Below are positions 17,813 to 26,241 of a DNA stretch of 64,000 nt, in pieces (position 1 is the first letter of the stretch; each line of letters opens with the position of its first letter). The notes beneath the pieces were generated by a model that saw only the letters and a program-made list of their open reading frames with translations, was not told where the DNA came from and searched no databases. Where the stretch lies: the NCBI RefSeq assembly GCF_014651695.1, contig NZ_BMXJ01000004.1:492076-556075 (forward strand). Direction: 5' to 3'. Source of the stretch: Nocardiopsis terrae (GTDB lineage: Bacteria > Actinomycetota > Actinomycetes > Streptosporangiales > Streptosporangiaceae). The position numbers were made by a program, and so were the translations under genes.

Positions 17813-19344
17813 CGGGTGGCCGCCGTCCCGGTGTGCGCGGAGTCGGTGTGCGCGGCCCCGGCCCGGCTGAAGTGCAGTTCCGGGTCAAGGACGCTGTCGG
17901 CGCGCAGCAGTTTGACGTCCGAGCGGTAGTCCATCGAGGTCAGCCACGGCATCCGGTCTCCCTGGCGGGGCAGCTGGTCGATCGCCCGCTTGACGTAGCC
18001 CGCGTCGAAGTCGAGGAGGGGCCGGGTCGGCATCGCCGGGTCGGAGACCTCGGGGCGGGCCACGTCGTGGCCGTGGGCGTCCATGTGCGCCAACAGGCGG
18101 CAGAAGTGCTCGCACAGCAGGCCGACCTTCAGCGTCCAGGAGCTGTTGGTGTAGCCGATCGAGAAGGCCAGGTTGGGCACCCCGGAGAGCATCATGCCCT
18201 TGTAGGCGACGGTCTCGGGCAGGCGGACCTGCTCGCCGTCCACGGTGATCCCGATCCCGCCGAACGCCTGCACGTTCAGGCCGGTGGCGGTGACGATGAC
18301 GTCGGCCGCCAGCTCGCGGCCGGATTCGAGGAGCACCCCGTTCTCGGTGAACGTGCTGATCCGGTCGGTGACGACCGAGGCCCTCCCCTCCCGGATGGCC
18401 TTGAACAGGTCCCCGTCGGGCACCGCGCACAGGCGCTGGTCCCAGGGGTCGTAGGGCGGATTGAAGTGCTCGTCGACCGGATAACCCTCGGGCAGCTGCC
18501 TGGTGTTGGCCCACCGGATGAACCGGCGCGCGGCCTTGGGGTAGCGCTGGCACAGGGACCAGATGAGGCGCTGCTGGGCGATGTTCTTGCGCCGGGTCAG
18601 CGCGTAGGCGCGCTCCGGCCCGAAGAGCCTGCGCAGGGTGTTGGCGACGGCGTCCTTCTTGGGCACCGCCATGATGTAGGAGGGGGTGCGCTGCAACATC
18701 GTCACGTGCGCGGTGGTCTCGGCCATCGCGGGCAGCAGGGTGACGGCGGTGGCGCCGCTGCCGATGACCACCACGCGCTTGCCCGCGTAGTCGAGGTCCT
18801 CGGGCCAGTGCTGCGGGTGCACGATCGTGCCGCGGAAGCGTTCCCGGCCCTCGAAGTCCGGGGTGAACCCCTGGTCGTAGCGGTAGTAGCCGCCGGCCGC
18901 GAACAGCCACGAGCAGGTCAGCGTCGCCTGCTCGCCGCTGTCGGTGCGCTCGGTCAGGACGGTCCACCGCGCCTGCTCACTCGACCAGGACACCGAGACC
19001 ACCTTGTGGTGGTACCGGATGTGGCGGTCCAGGCCGTTCTCGGCCACGGTCTCGCGCAGATAGTCCAGGATCCGCGGCGCCGAGGCGATGGACTCCTCGT
19101 CCCGCCACGGCTTGAACTCGTATCCGAAGGTGTGCAGGTCCGAGTCGGACCGGATGCCCGGGTAGCGGAACAGGTCCCAGGTGCCGCCGGAGGCCGCCCG
19201 CGCCTCCAGGATCGCGAAGGACTTCGAGGAGAGTTCGGCCTTGAGGTAGCGACCGGCTCCGATCCCGGAGATCCCGGCGCCGACGATCAGGACGTCGAGG
19301 TGCTCGGCTGCGGCTGGATCCGGGGAGGACGGGGCAGAGGACAT
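17809..19344 (-). CDS. Baeyer-Villiger-type flavin monooxygenase
   Basis: A 511-residue flavoprotein from ATG 19344 (GGAG upstream). N-terminal FAD motif [14 protein letters not shown], then [20 protein letters not shown]. The BVMO fingerprint FxGxxxHxxxWP appears as [12 protein letters not shown], followed by the NADPH motif [16 protein letters not shown] and ATGLNVQ. The closest relatives by pattern are MymA/EthA-like monooxygenases that insert oxygen into ketones or oxidise thio-compounds. It is the first gene of a BVMO-hydrolase-SDR operon and is divergent from the wrecked TetR gene. Confidence 0.92.
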   Translation of the reverse strand: MSSAPSSPDPAAAEHLDVLIVGAGISGIGAGRYLKAELSSKSFAILEARAASGGTWDLFRYPGIRSDSDLHTFGYEFKPWRDEESIASAPRILDYLRETVAENGLDRHIRYHHKVVSVSWSSEQARWTVLTERTDSGEQATLTCSWLFAAGGYYRYDQGFTPDFEGRERFRGTIVHPQHWPEDLDYAGKRVVVIGSGATAVTLLPAMAETTAHVTMLQRTPSYIMAVPKKDAVANTLRRLFGPERAYALTRRKNIAQQRLIWSLCQRYPKAARRFIRWANTRQLPEGYPVDEHFNPPYDPWDQRLCAVPDGDLFKAIREGRASVVTDRISTFTENGVLLESGRELAADVIVTATGLNVQAFGGIGITVDGEQVRLPETVAYKGMMLSGVPNLAFSIGYTNSSWTLKVGLLCEHFCRLLAHMDAHGHDVARPEVSDPAMPTRPLLDFDAGYVKRAIDQLPRQGDRMPWLTSMDYRSDVKLLRADSVLDPELHFSRAGAAHTDSAHTGTAATR

Positions 19345-19499
19345 GGCGACTCCAGGCGACGGCGTACGGACTCCACCATCGTGAAGCATGGGAGCTCAAG
19401 CGACCAGTGGCGATCTGCACCAGTTCGAGCCCCACATGGTGCGAGGTGCACTACCGGACCGCCACCGCAGCCGTCCCGGTCATCGAACGGTGCCGAGCA

Positions 19500-20313
19500 T
19501 CGGCGGGGCGACGACTCGATCAGACGCCGAGACGGCGTCCGGACCGCGCTACTCCTCCAAGGAGGAGGTCGCCATGGCCGCGGAGGGCAAACTGTGGGAG
19601 GACTACGCCCGGCGGCTGACCGGGTTCGCCCCGGCACACCGGTCCTGACCCAGCTACGGGACCGCTACGTCCGTTCGGTGCGGGAGATGCCCGGGGACTG
19701 GACCGGGCGCTACCTCGCCACCCGGGGACTGGCGGCCAGGACCCCCGCGCTGCGCGACCAGCACACGGACGCCACCGACCGTCTGCGGGCACGGATCACC
19801 GAGGCGCTGGAGGAGGCGTTCGGGGCCGACGGCCGCCAGGACGTGCGACTGCGCCTGGCCGCGGACAGGACGCTCTCCGCCGTGCGCTACCTGTCTTGTC
19901 CGAGAGTGCTCCGGCCTTCAGGCCGGAGGTGAATCGGATCCGATTTGCACGTTGCGCTCATATCTCTGTACATGCTGTGTTGGCGACGGGGGACAACCAA
20001 CCCTGTCGCTGTGTCACCGCCGGGCAGGCGGAGACATGAAATGCCTGCGGAGGCCAGGTAAGACCGGTCAACTCACTTTCCGGCACCGGCCGATGAAACA
20101 GGAACCGGCTGTCACCGCGAGGTGCGCAGCACCACTCGCCCGTAAGGGCAAGTCGGAATCCCCGCCGGTTCACGGTGGGGAGGATGTCAAGGCAGCAAGA
20201 ACTGGCGGACCGCGGAACGGGCCGGGGACGGCGAGACGCTGGTCGCCGAGCTGGTGGCCGCCTTCGACGCCCTTCCCGGCGCCGTCGCCCTGAGCCCGCC
20301 GCCCCGCACCTGA
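19500..20313 (+). pseudogene. TetR-family regulator, interrupted by an IS200/IS605-derived element
   Basis: Three pieces of one TetR gene can be followed. From ~19545, PRYSSKEEVAMAAEGKLWED (the end of the HTH and first ligand-domain helix). After a frameshift near 19635, PVLTQLRDRYVRSVREMPGD and so on to LAADRTLSAVRYL at 19893. After the inserted element, GSKNWRTAERAGDGETLVAE and LVAAFDALPGAVALSP to the TGA at 20311. Both flanks of the insertion are in the same phase, and removing 297 bp joins them in frame. The DNA-binding helices are not recognisable. It is divergent from the BVMO operon, so it was probably that operon's repressor. Confidence 0.8.
19894..20190 (+). mobile_element. non-autonomous IS200/IS605-like element (about 297 bp)
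   Basis: The left part carries the hairpin CTCCGGCC-TTCA-GGCCGGAG (19909-19928). The right end carries CCCCGCCG-GTTCA-CGGTGGGG (20160-20180) and finishes GAGGATGTCAA at 20190. This GGAATCCCC...GGGGAGGATGTCAA end is typical of actinobacterial IS200/IS605 right ends, where the tnpB 3' end and omega-RNA scaffold lie. One frame reads a short tnpB-tail-like stretch (RHRPMKQEPAV) but no TnpA or intact TnpB is present. There is no target duplication, as expected for this family. Exact ends are uncertain by a few bases. Confidence 0.7.
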
Positions 20314-20536
20314 CCGCGGCGGCCCCGCGGCCGGGCGAGGCCCGCAACCGCCCTGTCCGCACGCCCGCACAGGTCAGCGGCCTGCTCCGTGCCCGGGGCA
20401 CGGCCCGGACAGCGCCCCGGCGCCGACTCCGGGGCCCGGGAAGCCCTACGGGACAGGAGTTTCAGGTGTGGCCCCAGGTGTCGGAAACCCTTCGTGTGTC
20501 ACTAGACTGAGCGCCCCGCAACCTCCCCATGACAGG
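20314..20536. other. intergenic region upstream of the P450 pair
   Basis: It separates the broken TetR gene from CYP157. No cvnABCD conservon genes, which often precede this P450 pair in Streptomyces, are present. I see no operator or RNA structure that I can support. Confidence 0.4.
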
Positions 20537-21874
20537 ATGCCCGTGGCCCCCCGCTGCCCGTACGCCGAACTCCACTCCGCTGACTTCCAGGCCGACCCGC
20601 ACGCGGTCAACCAGCAGATGGTCCGAGACCACGGACCCGTCTTCCCCGCCGAGATCTTCCCGGGGATCAGGGCCTGGGTGGTCGCCGACTACACGTTGAT
20701 CACCGCCTGGTGCCGGGACACCCGCACCTTCCGCCGCGACTCGCGCCTGTGGCTCGACTGGCGCGAGGGCCGAATACCCGACGACGCCCCGGCACTGGCG
20801 ATGATGGGCTACCGCCCCAACCTCCTGTACGCCGACGGCGACGAGCACGCCCGCCTCAAGCGCGCCGTGGTCGACTCGCTGGGCCGGGTCCCCGAGAGCC
20901 GGGTCGGGGACATCACCCGCCAGCACGCCGACACCCTCATCGACGCCTTCTGCACGCGGGGCCGCGCCGAACTCGTCTCCGAGTACGCGCGCCTGCTGCC
21001 GCTGCTGGTGCTGTGCGACCTCTTCGGCTTCTCCCCCGACGTCGGCCAGCGCGTGCTGAACTCCCTCAGCGACCTGTGGGACGGCGTCGACGCCGCCAAG
21101 GCCAACAGCGAGTACGAGCGCGCCCTGTCCGACGCGATCTCCGCCAAGCACGCCGCGCCCGGGGACGACATCACCTCCTGGATGCTCCAGCACCGTGCGG
21201 GCCTGACCGACGAGGAGCTGCTGGCCCAGCTCGTCGTGACGATCGGGGCCGGGGCCGAGCCCACCGCCAACCTCATCTCCGGCACCGCGCGCACGCTCCT
21301 GGTGGACGACGAGGTCCGCCAGGCGTTCCGGGGCGCCCGGGTGGGGGTCAGCGAGGCGATCGACCAGGTGCTCTGGCGCGACCCCCCGGTGAACAACTAC
21401 CCCGTCCTGTACCCGGTGAAGGACGTGCGGACCAGCTCCGGCACCCTGATCAGGGCGGGTGAGCCGATCCTGCTCGGTTACGCGGCCGCGCACGCCGCCA
21501 TGTCCGGGGGCGGCCCGGACCTCGAACAGGGCAACCGCGCCCACCTGGCGTTCGGGGTGGGCCCGCACCGCTGCCCGGCCCAGGGGTTCGCCTACGCCAT
21601 CGCCCAGGTCGGGGTCGAGACCCTGACCAAGCGGCTCCCCGGCCTGCGGACGACCCAGGACACCCTCCAGTGGCGCCCCGCCCCCTTCGCCCTGGCACTG
21701 GCCCAGCTCCCGGTCACCTTCACCCCCGACTCCCCGAAAGGCAGCACGCCGCCATGGCAGCAGACATCCCCGTCCTCCACCCCTACGACCTCCACCGGCA
21801 GACAGCCGGGCTCCGCGGCCGAGGCCCCGTCGTCGAAGTTGAAATCACTGGTGGCGTGGTTGTTCGGGCGCTGA
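20537..21874 (+). CDS. cytochrome P450, CYP157-like, without the ExxR motif
   Basis: About 445 residues from ATG 20537; GTG 20543 is an alternative with AGGA 5 nt upstream. The heme-binding loop HLAFGVGPHRCPAQG gives the thiolate Cys346, and the I-helix is VTIGAGAEPTANLISG. The K-helix reads DQVLWR at 276-281. Aligned with the next gene's ETLR, the ExxR Glu becomes Gln277 and the Arg becomes Trp280. Loss of ExxR (EQSLW in S. coelicolor CYP157C1) is known for the CYP157 family, usually paired with CYP154 as here. The frame runs 121 bp into CYP154, giving a ~40-residue low-complexity tail beyond the normal end. Confidence 0.85.
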   Translation: MPVAPRCPYAELHSADFQADPHAVNQQMVRDHGPVFPAEIFPGIRAWVVADYTLITAWCRDTRTFRRDSRLWLDWREGRIPDDAPALAMMGYRPNLLYADGDEHARLKRAVVDSLGRVPESRVGDITRQHADTLIDAFCTRGRAELVSEYARLLPLLVLCDLFGFSPDVGQRVLNSLSDLWDGVDAAKANSEYERALSDAISAKHAAPGDDITSWMLQHRAGLTDEELLAQLVVTIGAGAEPTANLISGTARTLLVDDEVRQAFRGARVGVSEAIDQVLWRDPPVNNYPVLYPVKDVRTSSGTLIRAGEPILLGYAAAHAAMSGGGPDLEQGNRAHLAFGVGPHRCPAQGFAYAIAQVGVETLTKRLPGLRTTQDTLQWRPAPFALALAQLPVTFTPDSPKGSTPPWQQTSPSSTPTTSTGRQPGSAAEAPSSKLKSLVAWLFGR

Positions 21875-22956
21875 CCGGACACGACGTGATCATGGAGGCC
21901 CTCGCCCACCCCGACGTGCGCAAGGAGGCGCGCCACTGGCGCCCCTGGGCCCAGGGCGAGATCCCGATGGACTGGCCGCTCATCTCCTGGGTCGCCCCGG
22001 ACAACATGCTCACCGCGGACGGGGACCGGCACCGCCGCCTGCGCACCCTGGTGTCCCAGGCGTTCACGCCCCGCCGGGTGGAGGTCCTGCGCCCGCGCGT
22101 GCAGGAGATCACCGCGGAGCTGCTGGACGCCGCCGAGGCTGCGGGGCCCGGGCCGGTCGACCTCAAGGCGGCGCTGGCGCTGCCCCTGCCGATGACGGTG
22201 ATCTCCGAGCTGTTCGGGGTGGCCCCCGAGCACCGCGACGCCCTGCACACGCTGATCAACCGGGTCTTCGACGCGACCACCACCCCGGAGGTGGCGGCCC
22301 AGACCAACGCCGACATGCAGACCTTCCTGGGCTCCCTGGCCGAGGAGAAGGCGAAGAACCCCGGCGACGACCTGACCAGCGCCCTGTTGGCGGCACGCGC
22401 CGAGGGCGACGAGAGGCTCTCGCAGAGCGAACTCGTGTGGACCCTCATCCTGATGATCGGCGCCGGCTACGAGACCACGATGAACCTCATCGGCAACGCC
22501 GCGCACGCCCTGCTCACCCACCCGGAGCAGCTCGCGCTGGTCCGGAGCGGCGAGGCGTCCTGGGCGGACGTGGTGGAGGAGACGCTGCGCTGGGACGCCA
22601 GCATCCAGTACCTGCCGCTGCGCTACACCGCCGAGGACCTCACCCTGGCCGGGGTGCACGTGCCCAAGGGCGAGGCCCTGCTGGTGGGCTTCGGCGCCGC
22701 CGGCCGGGACCCGGGCCAGCACGGTTCGGACGCCCACGTCTTCGACCTGAAGCGGGAGCAGAAGGGGCACCTGGCCTTCTCGCACGGACCGCACTTCTGC
22801 CTGGGCGCGGGGCTGGCCCGGCTGGAGGGCAGCACCGCCCTGGAGGCGCTGTTCTCCCGGTTCCCGGACATCCGGCTGGCCGAGGGCGAGGAGGTCCCCG
22901 AGGCGCCCTCGATCGTCGCCAGCGGCCGTTCCCGGCTGCCGGTCGTCCTCGGCTGA
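21754..22956 (+). CDS. cytochrome P450, CYP154-like
   Basis: A 400-residue class I bacterial P450 from ATG 21754. I-helix LILMIGAGYETTMNLIGNAA, ExxR Glu276-Arg279 in EETLRWDAS, and heme loop HLAFSHGPHFCLGAGLARLE with Cys349. The order after the CYP157-like gene, and the N-terminal pattern VLHPYDLHRQTAGLRGRGPV, match CYP154 enzymes, several of which hydroxylate steroids or macrolides. No ferredoxin or reductase gene is adjacent, so electron partners must come from elsewhere. The 121 bp overlap with the preceding gene is far longer than the usual coupling overlap. Confidence 0.9.
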   Translation: MAADIPVLHPYDLHRQTAGLRGRGPVVEVEITGGVVVRALTGHDVIMEALAHPDVRKEARHWRPWAQGEIPMDWPLISWVAPDNMLTADGDRHRRLRTLVSQAFTPRRVEVLRPRVQEITAELLDAAEAAGPGPVDLKAALALPLPMTVISELFGVAPEHRDALHTLINRVFDATTTPEVAAQTNADMQTFLGSLAEEKAKNPGDDLTSALLAARAEGDERLSQSELVWTLILMIGAGYETTMNLIGNAAHALLTHPEQLALVRSGEASWADVVEETLRWDASIQYLPLRYTAEDLTLAGVHVPKGEALLVGFGAAGRDPGQHGSDAHVFDLKREQKGHLAFSHGPHFCLGAGLARLEGSTALEALFSRFPDIRLAEGEEVPEAPSIVASGRSRLPVVLG

Positions 22957-23085
22957 CCCGTTTCCCGGCCCTGCCCTACCTTCGGAGCCCCGCGTACCAC
23001 CGTGCGCGGGGCTCCGCCTCGTTCAGGGCCGCAACAGCATCTATCCATCCTCGCTTATATAAGCCCTCATTGATATTGTGGAGCC

Positions 23086-23427
23086 ATGCACGCCTTCGAC
23101 GTTCTCGGTGACCCGGTCAGGCGGCGCCTCCTGGAACTCCTCGCCGACGGCGAGCTCAGTTCGGGCGAACTGACCGCGGTGGTCCGCGAGGAGTTCGGGA
23201 TCAGCCAGCCCGCCGTCTCACAGCACCTGCGGGTCCTGCGCGAACACGGGTTCACGACCGTGCGCGCCGAAGGCACCCGGCGGCTGTACTCGGTCAACGC
23301 CCGGGCCCTGCGCCCGGTGGACGAGTGGCTGGACCCGTTCCGCCGGTTCTGGGGACCGCGCCTGGCCGCACTGGAGACCGAGATCGCCCGGGGGAAGCGG
23401 CAACGACGCATCCAGGAGGAGCAATGA
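23086..23427 (+). CDS. ArsR-family winged-helix repressor
   Basis: A 113-residue ArsR/SmtB-type protein: MHAFDVLGDPVRRRLLELLA at the N-terminus, recognition helix ISQPAVSQHLRVLREHGFTT, and a basic C-terminal helix. It lacks the Cys-rich metal site of ArsR proper, so it belongs to the metal-independent group often paired with SRPBCC/AHSA1 proteins. Its stop overlaps the following SRPBCC gene (ATGA at 23424-23427), so the two are coupled and the regulator probably controls its own operon. The upstream DNA is AT-rich (CGCTTATATAAGCCCTCATTG, 23053-23073) and probably holds the promoter. Confidence 0.9.
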   Translation: MHAFDVLGDPVRRRLLELLADGELSSGELTAVVREEFGISQPAVSQHLRVLREHGFTTVRAEGTRRLYSVNARALRPVDEWLDPFRRFWGPRLAALETEIARGKRQRRIQEEQ

Positions 23428-24086
23428 GCGAGAGCACAGCCGTCGACGTGGACGGGCAGATCCGGGCCGTGTCCCGGGAGCTGAGGACCGGGGAGCGCGA
23501 CGGGGAGCAGACGATGGTGTCCTCGATCAGCCAGCGCTACGACACCACGGTCGAGGACCTGTGGGAGGCGTGCACCTCGGCCGAGCGCCTCCGCCGCTGG
23601 TTCGCCCCGGTGACGGGCGACCTCCGCCTGGGCGGGGAGTACCAGGTGGAGGGGAACGCCGGCGGCACGATCGAGGCCTGCACGGCGCCCCACTCCTTCA
23701 GCGCCACCTGGGAGTTCGGCGGCAACACGAGCTGGATCACCGTCCGGGTGGACCCGGAGGACGAGGGGGCGCGGCTGACGCTGAAGCACACCGCGCCCGC
23801 CGACACCGAGTCGGAGTTCTGGCAGCAGTTCGGCCCGGGCGCGACCGGGGTGGGCTGGGACCTGGCCTTCCTCGGCCTGGCGCAGCACCTGCGCTCGGGG
23901 GCGCAGATGCCCCAGGAGGCCGAGGGCTGGGAGGCCACGGAGGAGGGGCGCCGGTTCATCTCCGGGAGCAGCGCGGCCTGGGCAGAGGCGAACGTGGAGC
24001 TCGGCACCCCGCGTGCGGACGCCGAGGCCGCCCGGGAACGGACCACCGCCTTCTACCTGGGCGAGGAGCCGCCCGCCGAGGGCTGA
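23424..24086 (+). CDS. SRPBCC/AHSA1 (START-like) domain protein
   Basis: A 220-residue protein. Residues ~30-160 form an AHSA1-type fold: SISQRYDTTVEDLWEACTSA, ERLRRWFAPVTGDLRLGGEY, FSATWEFGGNTSWITVRVDP and EGARLTLKHTAPAD. The remaining helical part is a typical extension of this family. Such proteins bind hydrophobic ligands; many are of unknown function. It is coupled by ATGA to the ArsR gene and followed 30 bp later by a perfect 15 bp hairpin, so the operon is these two genes. Confidence 0.88.
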   Translation: MSESTAVDVDGQIRAVSRELRTGERDGEQTMVSSISQRYDTTVEDLWEACTSAERLRRWFAPVTGDLRLGGEYQVEGNAGGTIEACTAPHSFSATWEFGGNTSWITVRVDPEDEGARLTLKHTAPADTESEFWQQFGPGATGVGWDLAFLGLAQHLRSGAQMPQEAEGWEATEEGRRFISGSSAAWAEANVELGTPRADAEAARERTTAFYLGEEPPAEG

Positions 24087-24115
24087 GCGGGGAGCCGCCG
24101 GGGCTCGGACGCGGA

Positions 24116-24153
24116 GGGAGGCCGCCACGATCCCGTTGTCGTGGCGGCCTCCC
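24116..24153. terminator. perfect 15 bp hairpin terminator
   Basis: Arms 24116-24130 and 24139-24153 are fully complementary (GGGAGGCCGCCACGA) around an 8 nt loop. It ends the ArsR-SRPBCC operon and may also serve the minus-strand gene that stops at 24196. Confidence 0.8.
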
Positions 24154-24195
24154 GCGTGTGGGCCCGGTGCCCTGCATTCAGGGTTCTGCCCCGGC

Positions 24196-24462
24196 TCACT
24201 CCCGCAGCATGTAGGGCCGTACCAGGGCGCCCGCCACCCGGTCGGGATGGACCCAGTCGCTCCCCGATCCCGCTCCCTGGGCCCTGCCGGACAGCTCCAG
24301 CCGCCGAGGCGCCGGGGCCAGCGCGATCCTCGGCTCGCTCCCCGTCGGGGCGCCGATCACCTGGGCGAGGGCCCAGGCCAGAGCCGAGGCGAACACCCAC
24401 CACAGGCGTGCGGTCATCGATTCCCGGGGCCTGCGGTGGCGGCCGCGAGTAGAGTTCTGCAT
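24196..24462 (-). CDS. small hypothetical protein with one hydrophobic segment
   Basis: 88 residues from ATG 24462, with AGGGGA 7 nt upstream. The N-terminus is very basic (QNSTRGRHRRPRESMTARL), followed by one hydrophobic stretch, WWVFASALAWALAQVIGAP, and a hydrophilic tail. It could be a single-pass membrane protein or a cleaved export signal. It lies downstream of the ATP-binding protein gene, separated by repeat copy B and a hairpin. I recognise no family. Confidence 0.45.
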   Translation of the reverse strand: MQNSTRGRHRRPRESMTARLWWVFASALAWALAQVIGAPTGSEPRIALAPAPRRLELSGRAQGAGSGSDWVHPDRVAGALVRPYMLRE

Positions 24463-24496
24463 GGTCAATCCCCTGTTCTCTCAGGTGGTTGATCAG

Positions 24497-24527
24497 CCCG
24501 GGCCGGTGATTGGTGCACCGGCCCGGG
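24497..24527. terminator. perfect 12 bp hairpin
   Basis: CCCGGGCCGGTG (24497-24508) pairs with CACCGGCCCGGG (24516-24527) around a 7 nt loop. It lies about 135 nt past the stop of the minus-strand ATP-binding protein gene and at the edge of repeat copy B. Confidence 0.55.
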
Positions 24528-24657
24528 CACACTGCTTCTTGTCCCGGTGCGCTCCACGGGGGCACCCGGGTGTCAATGGCCCCGGTGCGCGTCGCACTTG
24601 TGCGCCCCCGGGACTGCGCTTCCCGCCGCGCCCGCTCAGTCCGCGAACCGTGTCCGT
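24508..24657. repeat. diverged intergenic repeat, copy B
   Basis: The partner of 14411-14560. The same ordered blocks occur (TTGGTGCACCGGCCCGGGCAC, CGGTGCGC, CGGGTGTCAATGGCCCC, CTGCGCTTCCCGCCGCGC), with a ~20 bp insertion relative to copy A. It lies just after the 3' end of the ATP-binding protein gene, as copy A lies just after the PucR gene, with the same orientation to the neighbouring minus-strand gene. Confidence 0.55.
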
Positions 24658-24661
24658 GTCC

Positions 24662-25168
24662 TCAGCTGACCAGGTCCAGGCCGATCTCGCCCAGGTCCGG
24701 CTCCCGGTCCAGGCGGATGATCGCCCGCAGCAACAGCGGCTGGCCCCGCTGACCCTCCCACCACCAAAAGTCCGCGATCCGATCCACCAACCACAGGCCC
24801 CGTCCGCCCGGGTTCAGCTCCCCGGGCTGACGGTCCACCACCTGCGGCGTGAGCACCGGCCCGCCGAACCTGGGCCCCTGGTCCAGCACCCCCAACAGCA
24901 CGGTCCTCTCCCCCAGGAACTCCAACGAGAGCCCCATCCGGCCGTACTTCTCACTGCTCGCCGTGTGCCGCACAGCATTGGTGGCCAGCTCGCTGCCCAC
25001 CAGCTCCACCCAGGACCCGCGCCCGCCCCGGAGCCGCCGATCCCGCACGAACCACGCCCGGGCCCGCGCCACATCGGCGCAGGTTCCACCCAGGTAGCAC
25101 CACGCCGCGGACGACCACCCCACCCCACCACCAGGCCGCCGAGGCCCATGTATCCGACCACCACTCAC
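24662..25168 (-). CDS. RsbW-like ATP-binding protein (HATPase_c_2)
   Basis: About 168 residues from a GTG at 25168, supported by GAGGAGG 5 nt upstream; a longer frame exists but has no ribosome site. The GHKL fold shows the N-box ELVGSELATNAVRHT and the G1-like VLDQGPRF...GGRGLWLVDRIADFW. Such short actinobacterial proteins resemble anti-sigma-factor kinases. They are regularly found beside XRE-DUF5753 and DUF397 genes, as here (the divergent gene at 25351), in WhiJ-like developmental or signalling sets. Confidence 0.85.
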   Translation of the reverse strand: MSGGRIHGPRRPGGGVGWSSAAWCYLGGTCADVARARAWFVRDRRLRGGRGSWVELVGSELATNAVRHTASSEKYGRMGLSLEFLGERTVLLGVLDQGPRFGGPVLTPQVVDRQPGELNPGGRGLWLVDRIADFWWWEGQRGQPLLLRAIIRLDREPDLGEIGLDLVS

Positions 25169-25350
25169 AACGCCCTCCTCAAACACACCAACCACACGGC
25201 AACAGCTTGTTCTGCTGCCCTCCGCCCCAAGCATGGACCGCCAAAACTAAAACTGCAATACTGCAGAAAGAAGTCATGCTGTTTACGTAGATTGATTGTC
25301 GAATCATGCTGAGTGATACGGTTCACGAAGATCAAGGGAGGTCAGACAGC

Positions 25351-26211
25351 ATGGCCGTACGTCTCAGCCCCACCGCCCGCCAGCGACGCCTCATGGCCGA
25401 ACTGAACCGGCTGCGCGACAACTCAGGCCTCTCCAGAGCCGAGGTCGCCGAACGCATCGGGAGCACCGACAGCACGCTGTGGCGCTACGAGACCGGCATG
25501 ACCCGCCCCAAGCCCGGAGACGTGGCCATCCTCCTCGACGTCTACGGCGTCCACGGGGCAGAACGCGAAGAACTCATCGAGATGGCCAAGCACGCGCGCA
25601 AACGCGGCTGGTGGCACCGGCACCGTCAGACCCTCAAGCCCGGTTTCGACAGCTACATCGGCCTGGAGGCCGCCGCCTCGGTGGTGCGCACCTTCCAGAC
25701 CGCTGTGGTACCCGGCATCCTGCAGACCGAGGCCTACGCCCGCGCCGTCATCGAACAGACCGCCATCACCTCGGCTCCGGACATGGTGGACGAAAAGGTC
25801 CTGGTCCGCCTGTCACGCCAGGAACTCCTCACCCGCGAGGACGCCCCGCTTCAGGTCGTCGCAATCCTGGACGAGGCAGTCCTGCGCCGCCAGGTCGGCG
25901 GGCCCGAAACGATGCGTGGACAGGTCCAGCACCTCATCGACCTGGCCCAGCGCCCCAACGTGACCATCCGCGTGGTGCCGTTCTCCCATGGTGCCCATCC
26001 CGGACTGGACGGACAGTTCAACCTTCTCGAGTTCCCCGAGCAAGCCGACCCGGATCTGGTCTACCTGGAACAAGCTGGTAGCGGTCTGGTTCCGGAGGAC
26101 CCGGAAGAGGTACGCAGGTATACGCTGATGTTCGGGAGCCTGTTGGGCAAGGCCCTCAAGGCCGACGAAACCCTCTCCTTCATGCGCGGGCTCCTGCCAG
26201 ACAACCAGTAA
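25351..26211 (+). CDS. XRE-family regulator with DUF5753 domain (WhiJ-like)
   Basis: A 286-residue protein from ATG 25351 with AGGGAGG upstream. An N-terminal XRE helix-turn-helix (residues ~14-66: MAELNRLRDNSGLSRAEVAE, STDSTLWRYETGMTRPKPGD) is followed by DUF5753 (IGLEAAASVVRTFQTAVVPG, ILQTEAYARAVI, VVPFSHGAHPGLDGQFNLLE). It is divergent from the ATP-binding gene and 30 bp upstream of a DUF397 gene, the classic set around Streptomyces whiJ, where the small protein antagonises the DNA-binding protein. A degraded C-terminal copy of this gene lies at 26960-27012. Confidence 0.92.
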   Translation: MAVRLSPTARQRRLMAELNRLRDNSGLSRAEVAERIGSTDSTLWRYETGMTRPKPGDVAILLDVYGVHGAEREELIEMAKHARKRGWWHRHRQTLKPGFDSYIGLEAAASVVRTFQTAVVPGILQTEAYARAVIEQTAITSAPDMVDEKVLVRLSRQELLTREDAPLQVVAILDEAVLRRQVGGPETMRGQVQHLIDLAQRPNVTIRVVPFSHGAHPGLDGQFNLLEFPEQADPDLVYLEQAGSGLVPEDPEEVRRYTLMFGSLLGKALKADETLSFMRGLLPDNQ

Positions 26212-26241
26212 GCCCCCCTCGAACGATGAGGAGGCCCGGAG

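Noticed and set aside
19930..20200. Possible riboswitch (several conserved-looking hairpins)
   Set aside because: No B12 box or other riboswitch core was found, and the next gene is not a likely target. The hairpins fit IS200/IS605 ends and the flanks rejoin as a TetR gene.
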